A stretch of 64,000 nucleotides of DNA, taken from the NCBI GenBank assembly GCA_947184155.2, contig CAMXCT020000506.1, positions 167,501 through 231,500 of the forward strand. Direction: 5' to 3'. The translations under genes and the position numbers were made by a program. This stretch comes from Cladocopium goreaui (lineage: Eukaryota > Sar > Dinophyceae > Suessiales > Symbiodiniaceae). Positions 44,706-53,819 of the stretch are shown piece after piece. Positions within the stretch are counted from its first letter, which is position 1. Every line of letters begins with the position of its first letter. Under the pieces are notes generated by a model. It saw only the letters and a program-made list of their open reading frames with translations, did no database searches and was not told the DNA's origin.

Positions 44706-46049
44706 ATGGCGGCGGTGCCTGATGTATTGGATTCCCCACCTGATGCGGTGCCTGAGCAATATAAGGATCAGGTGGAATTGCTTCACCAACAAGTCCTGAC
44801 TATCTTCCAGTCCAAGGAGATTCCATACTTCATCATGGCAAGGATGGCATCAGATGGCTACCGCTCAGTGGAAGACCTTGCTGATCGATGGCCCACCATC
44901 ACGGAGGCCCGGAACAACTCCCCAGCAGACCTCCAGTTCCGTCACACAGACCGTGGGGGAGCTTTGATCACACAAGAGAAGACAAATCACCTGGCCATGC
45001 GCATCTCACAATGTGTCCGTCAAGCACAACAGTTGCTGGGCACTGGGGGCCTGAACCAGGGCCGAGTGGGGCCTGCAGGGCTACTGCCGACGACGTCTCA
45101 GGCGGCGCCCTCACTGGATGCCCTGTGTGATCGACGCCAGCTCCTGCAGACATGGACGGTGGTCGTTCAGCTCCCACTCCCACGATTGGAGGATCAAGGC
45201 TCCGATGCCTTGTTGAAGAAACAGTTCAAACTCTGTGCGCAAGGAGAAGTTGGTTGGATTGCCAGCAAGTACATCATATCAGCCTTACCAGACCAGGATG
45301 AGCGGCCTATCAAGACCACCAAGAAGGTGACAGTCGATGGATGGGAAAAGGAAGAAGAGGAGGAGACACGGAAACTCCCAACTACGAGGCGTCAGTTGGA
45401 GCACATGCACCTGGTCTTTCGAACCAACCTCCTCATGGCCATCCTCTCTTTTCCCAGCATGCCGAAGCTGAACATCACCCATAGGGACCTAGAGGACTGG
45501 TACCGATGGTTCTGGGGGAAAGACATTGCGGACAGGCGACCGCCCCCCAGTGAACAAGTTCTCCTCTACGCTGAAAGGAACGCATGGAGGGAGATCCACA
45601 ACTTGGTCTACGGGGGACTGGGCCTCAAGGAGGCCATGGCCCAACTACGTCAGGACACCCTGTTTTGGACCAGAGAGGTCTATGAGTCTGTCGCCCGGCA
45701 GAAAGGCACCAAAGGCTCTGGGCCTGACTCCCCAACACGACCAGCCAAGTCAAAGGGACGCCAACCTTCATGGTCACCAACTCAGCCACAATGGAACAAA
45801 CAAAAAGGGTCACCCAAAGGGGGTAAGGCCAAAGGGGCCATGGGATCCGGAAAAGGGAAGGACTCTGAATGGCCTTCAAACTGGGCTAAGATCTCACCCA
45901 AGGGAGTGCAGTACTGCCGTGACCACTTCCTCAAGAAGAAATGTCCCGGGAACTGTGGACGCTCCCACAACTGTCCGGTCCTCAAGAATGGCTGGGTATG
46001 CAACGCCGCGCCCTCAGAACACACCCCAGAGCAATGCCCACACCGTTGA
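44706..46049 (+). CDS. Unit 2 gag-like protein with CCCH zinc finger
   Basis: The ATG at 44706 (MAAVPDVLDSPPDAVPEQYK) is the first good start after block P; the frame is open a little further upstream only through a non-ATG codon. The product has 447 residues: a helical N-terminal half, then DWYRWFWGKDIADRR near residue 265, then a basic low-complexity stretch (QKGSPKGGKAKGAMGSGKGK, about 365-385). It ends with a CCCH-type zinc finger, YCRDHFLKKKCPGNCGRSH, followed by further cysteines. This is a nucleocapsid-like layout that would bind element RNA. The stop is TGA (46047-46049). The same frame then stays open into the next two coding segments, so gag and pol are separated only by single stop codons. 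Confidence 0.75.
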   Translation: MAAVPDVLDSPPDAVPEQYKDQVELLHQQVLTIFQSKEIPYFIMARMASDGYRSVEDLADRWPTITEARNNSPADLQFRHTDRGGALITQEKTNHLAMRISQCVRQAQQLLGTGGLNQGRVGPAGLLPTTSQAAPSLDALCDRRQLLQTWTVVVQLPLPRLEDQGSDALLKKQFKLCAQGEVGWIASKYIISALPDQDERPIKTTKKVTVDGWEKEEEEETRKLPTTRRQLEHMHLVFRTNLLMAILSFPSMPKLNITHRDLEDWYRWFWGKDIADRRPPPSEQVLLYAERNAWREIHNLVYGGLGLKEAMAQLRQDTLFWTREVYESVARQKGTKGSGPDSPTRPAKSKGRQPSWSPTQPQWNKQKGSPKGGKAKGAMGSGKGKDSEWPSNWAKISPKGVQYCRDHFLKKKCPGNCGRSHNCPVLKNGWVCNAAPSEHTPEQCPHR

Positions 46050-46063
46050 CTCCTGGCGGACCC

Positions 46064-46079
46064 GGTAGCGTCTTGCACC
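46064..46079 (+). other. Hairpin motif 6 (after gag stop)
   Basis: The sequence is GGTAGCGTCTTGCACC, starting 15 nt after the gag TGA. If the TGA is read through, it codes VASCT in the same frame. Confidence 0.65.
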
Positions 46080-46094
46080 GATCACCCACCAGGG

Positions 46095-46838
46095 TTGATG
46101 GACACCCCAACACCTGTCAAAAACCAAGCAACAACGGAACCGGGGGGGCCTCCCCCAGGTTACCCTAACGACACAAGCACACCACATTCACAACAAGAGG
46201 CCGTGGGCCGATCACTTGACACACCGGCGATCATGAATGGACAGTCCCTGCTTGGGCACTGTCCATGGCTTTCATCGGTTCCGAACAGGCTGTTGGAACG
46301 CCTTGTATGGACCACACAATCCACGGGTAGTCTCCAAGGGAGGGACATCCTACTCCTCTACACCGGCAGGAGTGACGGAGGAGCCCTGGATGACGTACTC
46401 ATCCAACAACGCCAGGACCTGGCCCCCAGGCTCCTTGCCGTGGACATCCTGAGGCCACCAGAAAAGGGCCCCAACGACATATTGGATGATGAGTTTTACT
46501 CAACTCTCTACTGCGCCGCCGCGAGGGGCCAGTTGTCATTTGTGGGGGGCGGCCCCAACTGCCGGACCTGGAGCATCCTACGATGGTTCCCAAAGCCTGG
46601 AGCGCCCAGGCCTGTACGAGGACGGGATCCCTCCCAGACATGGGGCCTTGACTCAAACTCCCTGGAAGAACAGTTGGACACAGACAAGGACAGTATCCTT
46701 CTGCTCCGGCAAATGGTCATCACTGCCCTAGCCTCCAAAGCCAGGCAAAACACAGGATTCCACTCGTTCTTGGAACACCCTCGTGACCCAGCTGAGTGTA
46801 GTAGGGCTCCAACGGCGACAAAATGCTCATCGATATAA
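46095..46838 (+). CDS. Unit 2 C5-methyltransferase-like domain
   Basis: This 247-codon frame is in phase with gag upstream and RT downstream. ILLLYTGRSDGGALDDVLI (nt ~46345) resembles motif I of cytosine-C5 methyltransferases. RLLAVDIL follows with an acidic residue in the motif II position. GGGPNCRTWSILRWF (~46547) resembles motif IV, with the catalytic Cys kept. FLEHPRDPAE (~46770) resembles motif VI (normally ENV). A TAA at 46836 interrupts the domain: VYQEWAKEV and later text in the same frame continue it to about 47010. Retroelement-borne cytosine methyltransferases have been reported in dinoflagellates. Activity here is unproven, since target-recognition motifs were not identified. The domain might self-methylate element DNA or be a degenerate fold. 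Confidence 0.55.
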   Translation: MMDTPTPVKNQATTEPGGPPPGYPNDTSTPHSQQEAVGRSLDTPAIMNGQSLLGHCPWLSSVPNRLLERLVWTTQSTGSLQGRDILLLYTGRSDGGALDDVLIQQRQDLAPRLLAVDILRPPEKGPNDILDDEFYSTLYCAAARGQLSFVGGGPNCRTWSILRWFPKPGAPRPVRGRDPSQTWGLDSNSLEEQLDTDKDSILLLRQMVITALASKARQNTGFHSFLEHPRDPAECSRAPTATKCSSI

Positions 46839-47006
46839 GCCACTAGAGTCTACCAGGAGTGGGCCAAAGAGGTAAATCACTGCCAGATCCACCTGGACCA
46901 GTGCAGACTGGGACAAAGGGCACAGAAGAGTACGACCTTCTCAACGGACCTTCCAATTCACCATTGGCAAGGCCTCCAGTGCAACCACGCTGGACATTCA
47001 AGGCCA

Positions 47007-49322
47007 ATGGAGATGACCTCCCGGGACCTCAGCAGATACCCGCCAGAACTGATGACCGGGCTAGCAGCAGCAATCATCCAGAGCATTCCAAACACAGGAC
47101 ATCAACCCACCGGGTGCCAACAGGAAGGGGAGCCTCCAGGTCGGACGGACCGCTCCTCATCGGTACCCCTCTCCCAGACGATGACTTTGGATGACGACCC
47201 GATCATCGTTCAATCAGGCTTCAAGACTAGACCCTTACGGGATGGAGGAGGTAAGCCCTCAGCCGGGAGACGACCTCCCCCGCTCAGACCTCAGTCCAAG
47301 ATCAAGCACATTGGAGACTCCATTAGCCACCTGGCAAAAGGATGCGCACAGGACGTCCAACAGTCCATCAACAGTGGTGAAAGAAAACACCCGTTCCCGA
47401 AGGAACTTCTCCAGGAGACACGACGGGCCATTGCCCAAGGGATCGGGCTGGACTACCAAACCGCTGAGGAGATGGAGCCAGGCCAGCCGTTCTATCTGAA
47501 CCTCATCTCAGCCTTAGCAGAAGCTGGTGGAGATGCAGATGCAGCCTACCCCACAAGGGTGGCCAAGGGAGTCCCCTTAGGTGTCACCACACCCACCTGG
47601 ACGTCACCAGGCATATGGCCTACCAAGGAAGAACTCAAAGGAGAATCCCCTCTGTGGGAGGACCTCCTGATACCCATGGGCAGGGACAACTACCCCTCGG
47701 CAAAAGATTTCTCCTCTCAGGTTCGACAGACCTTCGTGGAGGAGGTCGATATGGGTATGGTTGAGGGCCCACTCACACAGGAGGAGGCTGCACTCCGCTG
47801 TGGATGCACCCCAGATGAACTCTGCCCAGGGCCCCTGGCAGCAATTGATGAAGGAGATAAAATCCGCACAATCTACGACGGAAGCTGGGGCCATGCAAAC
47901 TCACACATCCAACAAAACACAGTTGAGAAGACCACTGCACCCACAGTAATGGACTGTGTTCAAGCCATTCACTGGCTAACCACCATGAAGGAGAAGACAT
48001 CTGGGACGGTAGCGTCTTGCACCGACCTGGCATGGCAACCTCCACACAAACAAACCACCTGGGCACTGTTGAAAGCAGATGTCTCAAAAGCACACCGCCG
48101 CATCAAGGTCCAGTCCAACGAATGGCGCTACCAGGTAGCACAACTTGATGGTGAATGGTGGATAAACAAGGTGGGTACCTATGGTATGGCCAGCGCCCAA
48201 CTTTATTGGGGCAGAATGGCGGCACTCCTCCTCAGACTATGCTACATGATGTTTCCACACATAGACTGGGGCTTTGTGTTCGTGGACGATTTTTGTTGGC
48301 TCCTCAGGACGGACTCCGCCACTGAGGATACTGCAAAACTACTTCTCTTCTTAGCAGCCATGGGATGCCCCCTCAGTTGGCACAAGACGGTGTTATCTGA
48401 GGTCAACACCTGGTTAGGTTTCCAGGTCAATCCATGTGGACCCGTGGTCGACTTCCCTCCAGATAAGCGGAAGACACTTGAGGCACTCCTTCAGACCATT
48501 GCGGCGGGCAACACCTTCACGGTGAAGGAGATTGAGAGAGCACTGGGACGATTGAATTGGGCAACGGCAGCTTGGCCCCTCAGTCGCCCTTTTCTTCAGC
48601 CATTTTGGGCATGGAAATCCGCGACGACTACCTCAGGGAAGCCTGGCAAGCTCATACGATCCTTCTCAAAGCTTCTCCTCCAACTGCTTCACAACCCCCA
48701 GATCCAGCCCTGCCCTTATGACCCTGCCTCCAATTGGTGGGGTGCCAGTGACGCTAGTGCACACCCGGACGATGGGGCCTACATTGGGGGATGGATTGCA
48801 GATTGTGAGAACCCGTCAAAGGGCCAGACCTGGTGGTTCCATTACAAGATACCCCTCGAAGACCATCCATGGGCTCACAAGGATGGTGATCCAACCAGAC
48901 GCATTGCGACCCTCGAGATGTTTGGTACATTGATTCTTACCCACTTCCTGCTGGCTTTGAGTGGGAAATCTCTGCTTCGTACCCGTCTCAGCCTCATTTC
49001 AGACAATCAAGGCAATGTCTTTGCCCTGTTGAACCAGAAGACGAAGCACATGCCGACCTCAGCTTTCCTAATGCAGCTCATTGCCATGCTCTATGTGGCT
49101 GGGGTTCAATTGGCGCCTTCACACATGAAGCGGGACTACAACAAGTGGGCGGACGAACTCACCCACCCGAACTTCACTGGTTTTCATCCTGATCGACGAC
49201 TACCAGTGAGTGAAGCTTTTTCCCATTTTCAGTTTCTCTGGGCCCTTCTGGATGACCAGATGAGTGTCCCCACCTTTTCAGGAAATTCAAAACGTCGTAA
49301 GACCGACTCTCACGCCACCTAA
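47007..49322 (+). CDS. Unit 2 reverse transcriptase-RNase H
   Basis: The frame is open from the TAA at 46838 to the TAA at 49322; 47007 is its first ATG, but translation may enter by readthrough. RT motifs: LKADVSKAHRRI (motif A, ~48070), GTYGMASAQLYWGR (motif B, ~48175), the catalytic FVFVDDFCWLL (motif C, ~48274) and TWLGFQVN (~48411). RNase H follows: WWGASDASAH (D ~48751), ATLEMFGTLI (E ~48918), LISDNQGNVF (D ~49000) and YNKWADELTH (D ~49150). All four RNase H acidic residues are present. No protease, integrase or recombinase is attached, so integration must depend on a recombinase in trans, perhaps from unit 1. One hairpin-motif copy lies inside the RT. Confidence 0.85.
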   Translation: MEMTSRDLSRYPPELMTGLAAAIIQSIPNTGHQPTGCQQEGEPPGRTDRSSSVPLSQTMTLDDDPIIVQSGFKTRPLRDGGGKPSAGRRPPPLRPQSKIKHIGDSISHLAKGCAQDVQQSINSGERKHPFPKELLQETRRAIAQGIGLDYQTAEEMEPGQPFYLNLISALAEAGGDADAAYPTRVAKGVPLGVTTPTWTSPGIWPTKEELKGESPLWEDLLIPMGRDNYPSAKDFSSQVRQTFVEEVDMGMVEGPLTQEEAALRCGCTPDELCPGPLAAIDEGDKIRTIYDGSWGHANSHIQQNTVEKTTAPTVMDCVQAIHWLTTMKEKTSGTVASCTDLAWQPPHKQTTWALLKADVSKAHRRIKVQSNEWRYQVAQLDGEWWINKVGTYGMASAQLYWGRMAALLLRLCYMMFPHIDWGFVFVDDFCWLLRTDSATEDTAKLLLFLAAMGCPLSWHKTVLSEVNTWLGFQVNPCGPVVDFPPDKRKTLEALLQTIAAGNTFTVKEIERALGRLNWATAAWPLSRPFLQPFWAWKSATTTSGKPGKLIRSFSKLLLQLLHNPQIQPCPYDPASNWWGASDASAHPDDGAYIGGWIADCENPSKGQTWWFHYKIPLEDHPWAHKDGDPTRRIATLEMFGTLILTHFLLALSGKSLLRTRLSLISDNQGNVFALLNQKTKHMPTSAFLMQLIAMLYVAGVQLAPSHMKRDYNKWADELTHPNFTGFHPDRRLPVSEAFSHFQFLWALLDDQMSVPTFSGNSKRRKTDSHAT
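48008..48023 (+). other. Hairpin motif 7
   Basis: The sequence is GGTAGCGTCTTGCACC inside the RT frame, read as VASCT. It is the same sequence as copies 4 and 6, which lie in intergenic positions. Confidence 0.65.
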
Positions 49323-49437
49323 GGTCCTTCGGGAGCCAGGTGGTTGCGGCTGACTTTCTGGTGTACAGTGGTGTTTTCCCACCTACAACCTTCTTTTTCC
49401 TTTCCTTACTTGCGCGGGCTACACGCTCCGGCGGGTT

Positions 49438-49621
49438 GGGTGGATTTTGACGTGTGACACCACCACTGCATTTCAGAGTTTCTGTGAAACCATTTGTGAT
49501 GGATGCGATTGGCATCTGACAGAAACACAGCCGCAAAGCCAACTGCATAACAAAAGGTGCTGACTGACCGATGCAGTTGCTTTGTTCCGTTTCTGTCATT
49601 TTCAATTCTATTCGGGAACAC
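49438..49621 (+). repeat. Block Q, copy 2 (3' end of unit 2)
   Basis: Identical over 184 bp to copy 1, starting 116 nt after the RT stop. Its own copy of the long hairpin lies at 49517-49598. The flank AACAAAAACAAAATG follows. Confidence 0.95.
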
Positions 49622-51095
49622 AACAAAAACAAAATGACAAGACCCAACTCTCTGCCACTACTCCCCCCCCTTGGAGTGTGCATTTTTTTTTGTTTTTTGG
49701 TTTCTGGTTCGTTGTTGGTTTTTTGAAGGACTCTTTGCCAGTTCTCCCACTTTAGGGGTTGCAAACTTGCTTTTGGTTGATTTTATTATTTGCTTTGGGC
49801 CTGTGGTTCCATTAGAAAATAATGTAAAAAACTATGGCAAAATGCAGGTATCACTGGAAGAAGCTTGGGGAGCTTGGGACACAAATTAGGCAATTTCGTT
49901 TGTTTATGTAATCTTTCAAAAACGGTGTTGAACAAATGCAAAAACATAGGCAGCCAATGAATGCGTAGAACTGTTTTTGATATTGACATTCTTGGCTCAA
50001 ACCCTTGGATTAGCACATGTTCAAACACTTTGGAAGATTCCCTTGAAAAGGAGTGATGCATCTCTTTGAAGTGAGTGCTTCCTTCAACAAGTGCATTTCT
50101 TTTATAAAATGGTAGAGCCCGGTAGAGCATCCCATTGAAGTAGGTCATGTCTTAGTCTACTTCTATGTCAAAAATGAACCCTCTTGCACATGCAATGCCC
50201 TTTGCACAATATATTTTCTTAAATGAAGAACGCATGGTACATGTAAGCACGTAAGACGTAAGATATGTCTTTCACAATTGCACATCATTTTTCTGAATGC
50301 ATAATGTGATATTTTTCCAAGACAACGAACCATATTTTGGGAATAACACCCTTTGGTGTAGGCAGCTCCCCTCTTGAAACATATTGTAATTTGAAGAATG
50401 TGCATCTTTAAATCTTAAGACAATCAAACATTGTTTGAGCATGTGGTAGTGCTCACAGTTTCAAACATATTGCGCTTTTGAAAGGGATGCCCTATGCCAA
50501 TGATATTGCATATATCATGCAAAAATATTGACTTTTCTAAAAGGGGTACTGCTCCTTTGAAATGAGGGTTAGACATCTGGAAATGCACGCTGCCCTCCTT
50601 CAAAGGGCATGGTGCAACTTTTCAAGGAATACTTCATATTTTGTTTGGATATTGTCCCTGCAAAAACACACTGCGTCGCCCCAAAGGAAGATTCCTCTTA
50701 TTCAGAAGGATATGTTTGTTTTGAATATATACTGCATTTGTTGGCAGGTATGGGGATGTTGTAATTATGTTGAAGTCATCTAGCATATTCTGCAGAAATT
50801 GTCTCTTGTTGAAGGGACAATGTAGTAGCATTTATCTGAGGTAGAGTGAACACCTGGACACTTCTTCAAGCAATACATGCTCTCTAGTGGACATGAACAC
50901 AGCTTCATCTGTAGCTTAAGCTTTAATGTGATTACAGTTTTGAAAAAACAATAAAAAAGTGCACTCCCACAGCGTCCAGCTCTCTTTTTTTCCCAGCATC
51001 TTGACACATCCTGCAGCAATGAGTAGGAAGTGGATCAACATCCAGGCAACAAACTAACCATGGGGGGCTTAACCAGTGGGAGTTGCATCATGCAG
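49622..51095 (+). other. Non-coding stretch before MFSD5-like exons
   Basis: AT-rich sequence with many repeats of the words CCTTTGAAA and TTTTGAA in both orientations (49990-50650), perhaps an old dispersed repeat. No exon could be supported. The first coding exon of the transporter must lie here or further left. Confidence 0.45.
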
Positions 51096-52622
51096 GCGCG
51101 ATTTTTGCCCGTGTGGTTCACCTGCGTCGCCTCAGATTGGTTGCAAGGCCTGGAACAAAACGCGTTGCAGTTCCCTGTGACATTTCAACATATTTCAACC
51201 ACATTTTCCCATGAAAATATACCAACATGATCTATATGGTTATTTGGTTGTTTTACTATCACCATCGATGTTTTCCTTGTTCCCCAACACCTGCAGAGCT
51301 CTTGATTGGATGCAGCCTGACTGAGTGATAGGGCAATTCTCGCACTAAATGGCGCACCAATTTTGCATGTTGAGCCGCAAACTCCACGAATTTCCGTGTA
51401 GGCTGTTGCAATATATGCAGGACCATATCTATATTCTCTCTTCGCAGACAATGGTCTAAGAAACTTGGCCAAATCTTCGCCCGGTGCTTCTTTTCAGGTT
51501 ATGCTGTTTGGCGGGTTTTTTGGGAAGGTTGCTGCATATTTTTGATGTTTCCATGCGTACTTGGGATGGTGGCTCCCTACTTGGCTAGCAGTTGAGATGG
51601 ATGTGAGTAAATGCCATCTTGATTTTTGCGTTCAGTTCAAAGTCTGAAGGCAGCCCCTTGATTGCGAAGCTCTTCGCAGTTGGCTTTGTCTCGTCAGCTG
51701 CGTTGGGAGCAGTGGCTGGCCGTTTGTGTGACAAGATTGGCAAGCGACGTGGTTGCTTGCTCTATTGCGTACGGGTCTCATTGAACTGATTGCCATCCCA
51801 CGCTTTGCATGATCAAGATGATCAAGACGGACAGCGGTGCTGTGGCCCATGTGAAAATTATTGTCAGCAGCTGCCAGCACATGTAGTAGAGAACTATTTT
51901 ACCCCGGGCCTCACATGGTCCCGCCCATGGTCCCGCCCAGCCGGCCCAGCCTCCCAGGTGGTTTGTGGTGCTTCCTGCGTCCTGGTGCACAGTGTGTCCA
52001 TTCCTGTCCTAATCATGAGCCGCCTGCTGGGAGGAGTTGCAGTCGCTCGGACCATCTCAGATCATTAGAGCCTCTCAACAGTGGTGGGGTAAAAATATGA
52101 AAGCGGACCAAGCAGAAACCCAACTTGGGAAAGGAAAACCAAGATTTTTTAGGACTTAGATTCAAGACTTAGATAGATCATTTACCAGTGAGGGATTTCC
52201 CATTGCCGTGGTAGTGTTAGATTGCAGGAGAGTATTCAACCAAATTCAAGCTTTGCAGCTTCGACGTGCACCGCACATGATGTGTAGAGAGAAGTCCAAG
52301 TCGACAGCAGCTGCAAAGGGACAAACCTCTGCTGTATATATATATAAATATAATTAAATATATATGATTATACATGCGGTCCTAGCCAGTCCCGCTCCGG
52401 ACTTAGGAATCCAACATAAATATAGTTTCACCACAGGCAGGATCAAATTATCCAGGCAAGAGACCCCAAACAGCGTGGGGGGAGTGAAAAGATCATGTAT
52501 TATAATGTTGATGATGTTGATGATGTTGTTGTTGATGATGATGATGCTGCTGATGATGATGTTGTTGATGATGTTGTTGATGATGATGTTGTTGATGATG
52601 ATGATGACTTTGATGATCATGG

Positions 52623-52660
<38 letters not shown>

Positions 52661-52679
52661 CTGGTGAACGTGATCATGG

Positions 52680-52719
<40 letters not shown>

Positions 52720-53819
52720 AATGATGATGGTGATGATGATGATGGCGCTGATACTGATGATGATGACGATGATGATGATGATGATGATGATGAGGATGAT
52801 GATGATGATGGTAATGATGATGTTGATAATGATGTTGATGATGACGTTGATGATGATGGTGATGTTGATGACGATGATGATGATGATTATGGTGATGATA
52901 GTAATATATATAGTGACGATGATGGTGGTGATGATGATGATGATGATGTTGTTGTTGATGATGATGATGATGATGATGATGATGACGGTGATGACAATGA
53001 TGGTGATGATGATGATGAGGAGGAGGAGGAGGAGGAGGAAGATGATGATGTTGAGGAGGATGATGTTGAGGAGGAAGACCGAGCTCAAGACCTGGAAGCA
53101 CACTTTGTGCGAGCCTGCGCAGTCGAAATGTACACGGGCATTTCACAAGAGCCTTTTTGTGTCGAAATTTACAAGGAAAATGCCGGATGCCAAGCACGCA
53201 ATATCCGTTTGTGCGAGCCTGCGCAGTTCTCCCGCGGCCAGCGTTTTGTGCGAGCCTGCGCAGTTGAAAGGCACATGGACATGTCACAAGAAGCATTTTG
53301 TGTGGAAATTTACAAGGAAAATGCCAGACGCTAATCCCACAGCAAGCATTTTGTGCGAGCCTGCGCAGTCGAAATGCACATGGACATATCAAAAGAGACA
53401 TTTTGTGCGGACATTTACAGGGAAAATGCAAAACACCCCGGGTACCACCTCGATTGAACACCGGGCCTTAACACCTACCGTAAGAACCCCTCAATGTGGA
53501 CACGCTGTTTGGTGAACGTCTGCGAGGAGCATTTTGCTCAGTGCTTCAGGCCAAGATATTGCCCAGGGAATTCGTTATTCTCATTCAGGATGGAGTTTGT
53601 GGAATGCATTAGGTGAAGACTTTGACTTTAGTTGTATATATTTAGTGGAGCCATCCTGGTCCTGCTCCAAAAAGGGCTGGGGTGCGCAGCACTGAGGACT
53701 CCTTGCTACACACGGCCTTCGAAGCATGGGCAGTTGAGGTGGGGGCCGATGGGGATCTCACTAGCTGTGGGATGTTCGCTCCGGCCATGTGGCAGGAGCA
53801 CAAGAGATGGAGATCTCCG
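51096..53819 (+). CDS. MFSD5-like transporter (molybdate-anion type), N-terminal half
   Basis: Five exons join in phase: 51096-51147 (FLPVWFTCVASDWLQG, GC donor), 51421-51483 (PYLYSLFADNGLRN), 51650-51768 (IAKLFAVGFVSSAALGAVAG, RLCDKIGKRRGCLLYC), 51958-52041 (VHSVSIPVLIMSRLLGGVA) and 53697-53819 (DSLLHTAFEAWAVEV). The DWLQGPY motif, the LF..GF.SS segment, the MFS loop signature G..CDKIGKR and RLLGGVA...FEAW are together characteristic of MFSD5/MOT2-type major facilitator proteins. These are multi-pass membrane proteins linked to molybdate uptake in algae. Visible text covers about five helices. The first codons and the C-terminal half were not found before the kinesin gene at 54473, so the copy may be truncated or extend through unseen exons. 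Intron 4 contains the large GAT array. Confidence 0.75.
52500..53090 (+). repeat. GAT/GTT/GAG triplet array in an intron
   Basis: About 590 bp of triplet repeat: mostly GAT with GTT interruptions, ending in GAG runs. Because the unit is three bases, most frames are open and read poly-Asp or poly-Met on + and poly-Ile or poly-His on -. These are not genes. It lies in intron 4 of the MFSD5-like gene. Confidence 0.95.
53101..53440 (+). repeat. Dispersed repeat with TTTGTGCGAGCCTGCGCAG unit
   Basis: Four copies of TTTGTGCGAGCCTGCGCAGT begin near 53103, 53200, 53243 and 53349. Three of them are followed by AAATGCACATGGACAT-like and TTTACAAGGAAAATGC segments, and one (53200) is truncated. The repeat length is 110-125 bp. 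Such repeats appear frequently in predicted dinoflagellate proteins, as VRACAVE or LCEPAQ readings. It sits directly after the triplet array in the same intron. Confidence 0.8.

Larger units (their letters stand above)
38149..49621 (+). mobile_element. Bipartite YR retroelement: two units sharing P and Q ends
   Basis: Block P (38149-38255 and 44562-44676) and block Q (44377-44560 and 49438-49621) alternate as P1-unit 1-Q1-P2-unit 2-Q2. Unit 1 encodes an unknown 1,086-residue protein and a tyrosine recombinase. Unit 2 encodes gag, an MTase-like domain and RT-RNase H. Both units start their first ORF with CATGGCGGC 28-30 nt after P. A1...B1-A2...B2 split repeats are known from YR retrotransposons, but there all ORFs lie between A1 and B1. 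Here the two enzymes are divided between the two intervals. A-rich words flank both outer ends (AAACAAAAAAAATG and AACAAAAACAAAATG). Confidence 0.8.

Noticed and set aside
49174..49764. Minus-strand frames crossing block Q (also 44359-44739)
   Set aside because: The same peptide appears twice because Q is duplicated. It is antisense to element ends and has no domain.
52364..53515. Long poly-Met, poly-Asp, poly-Ile and poly-His reading frames
   Set aside because: They are produced by the GAT triplet array. The surrounding MFSD5 exons show that this is an intron.
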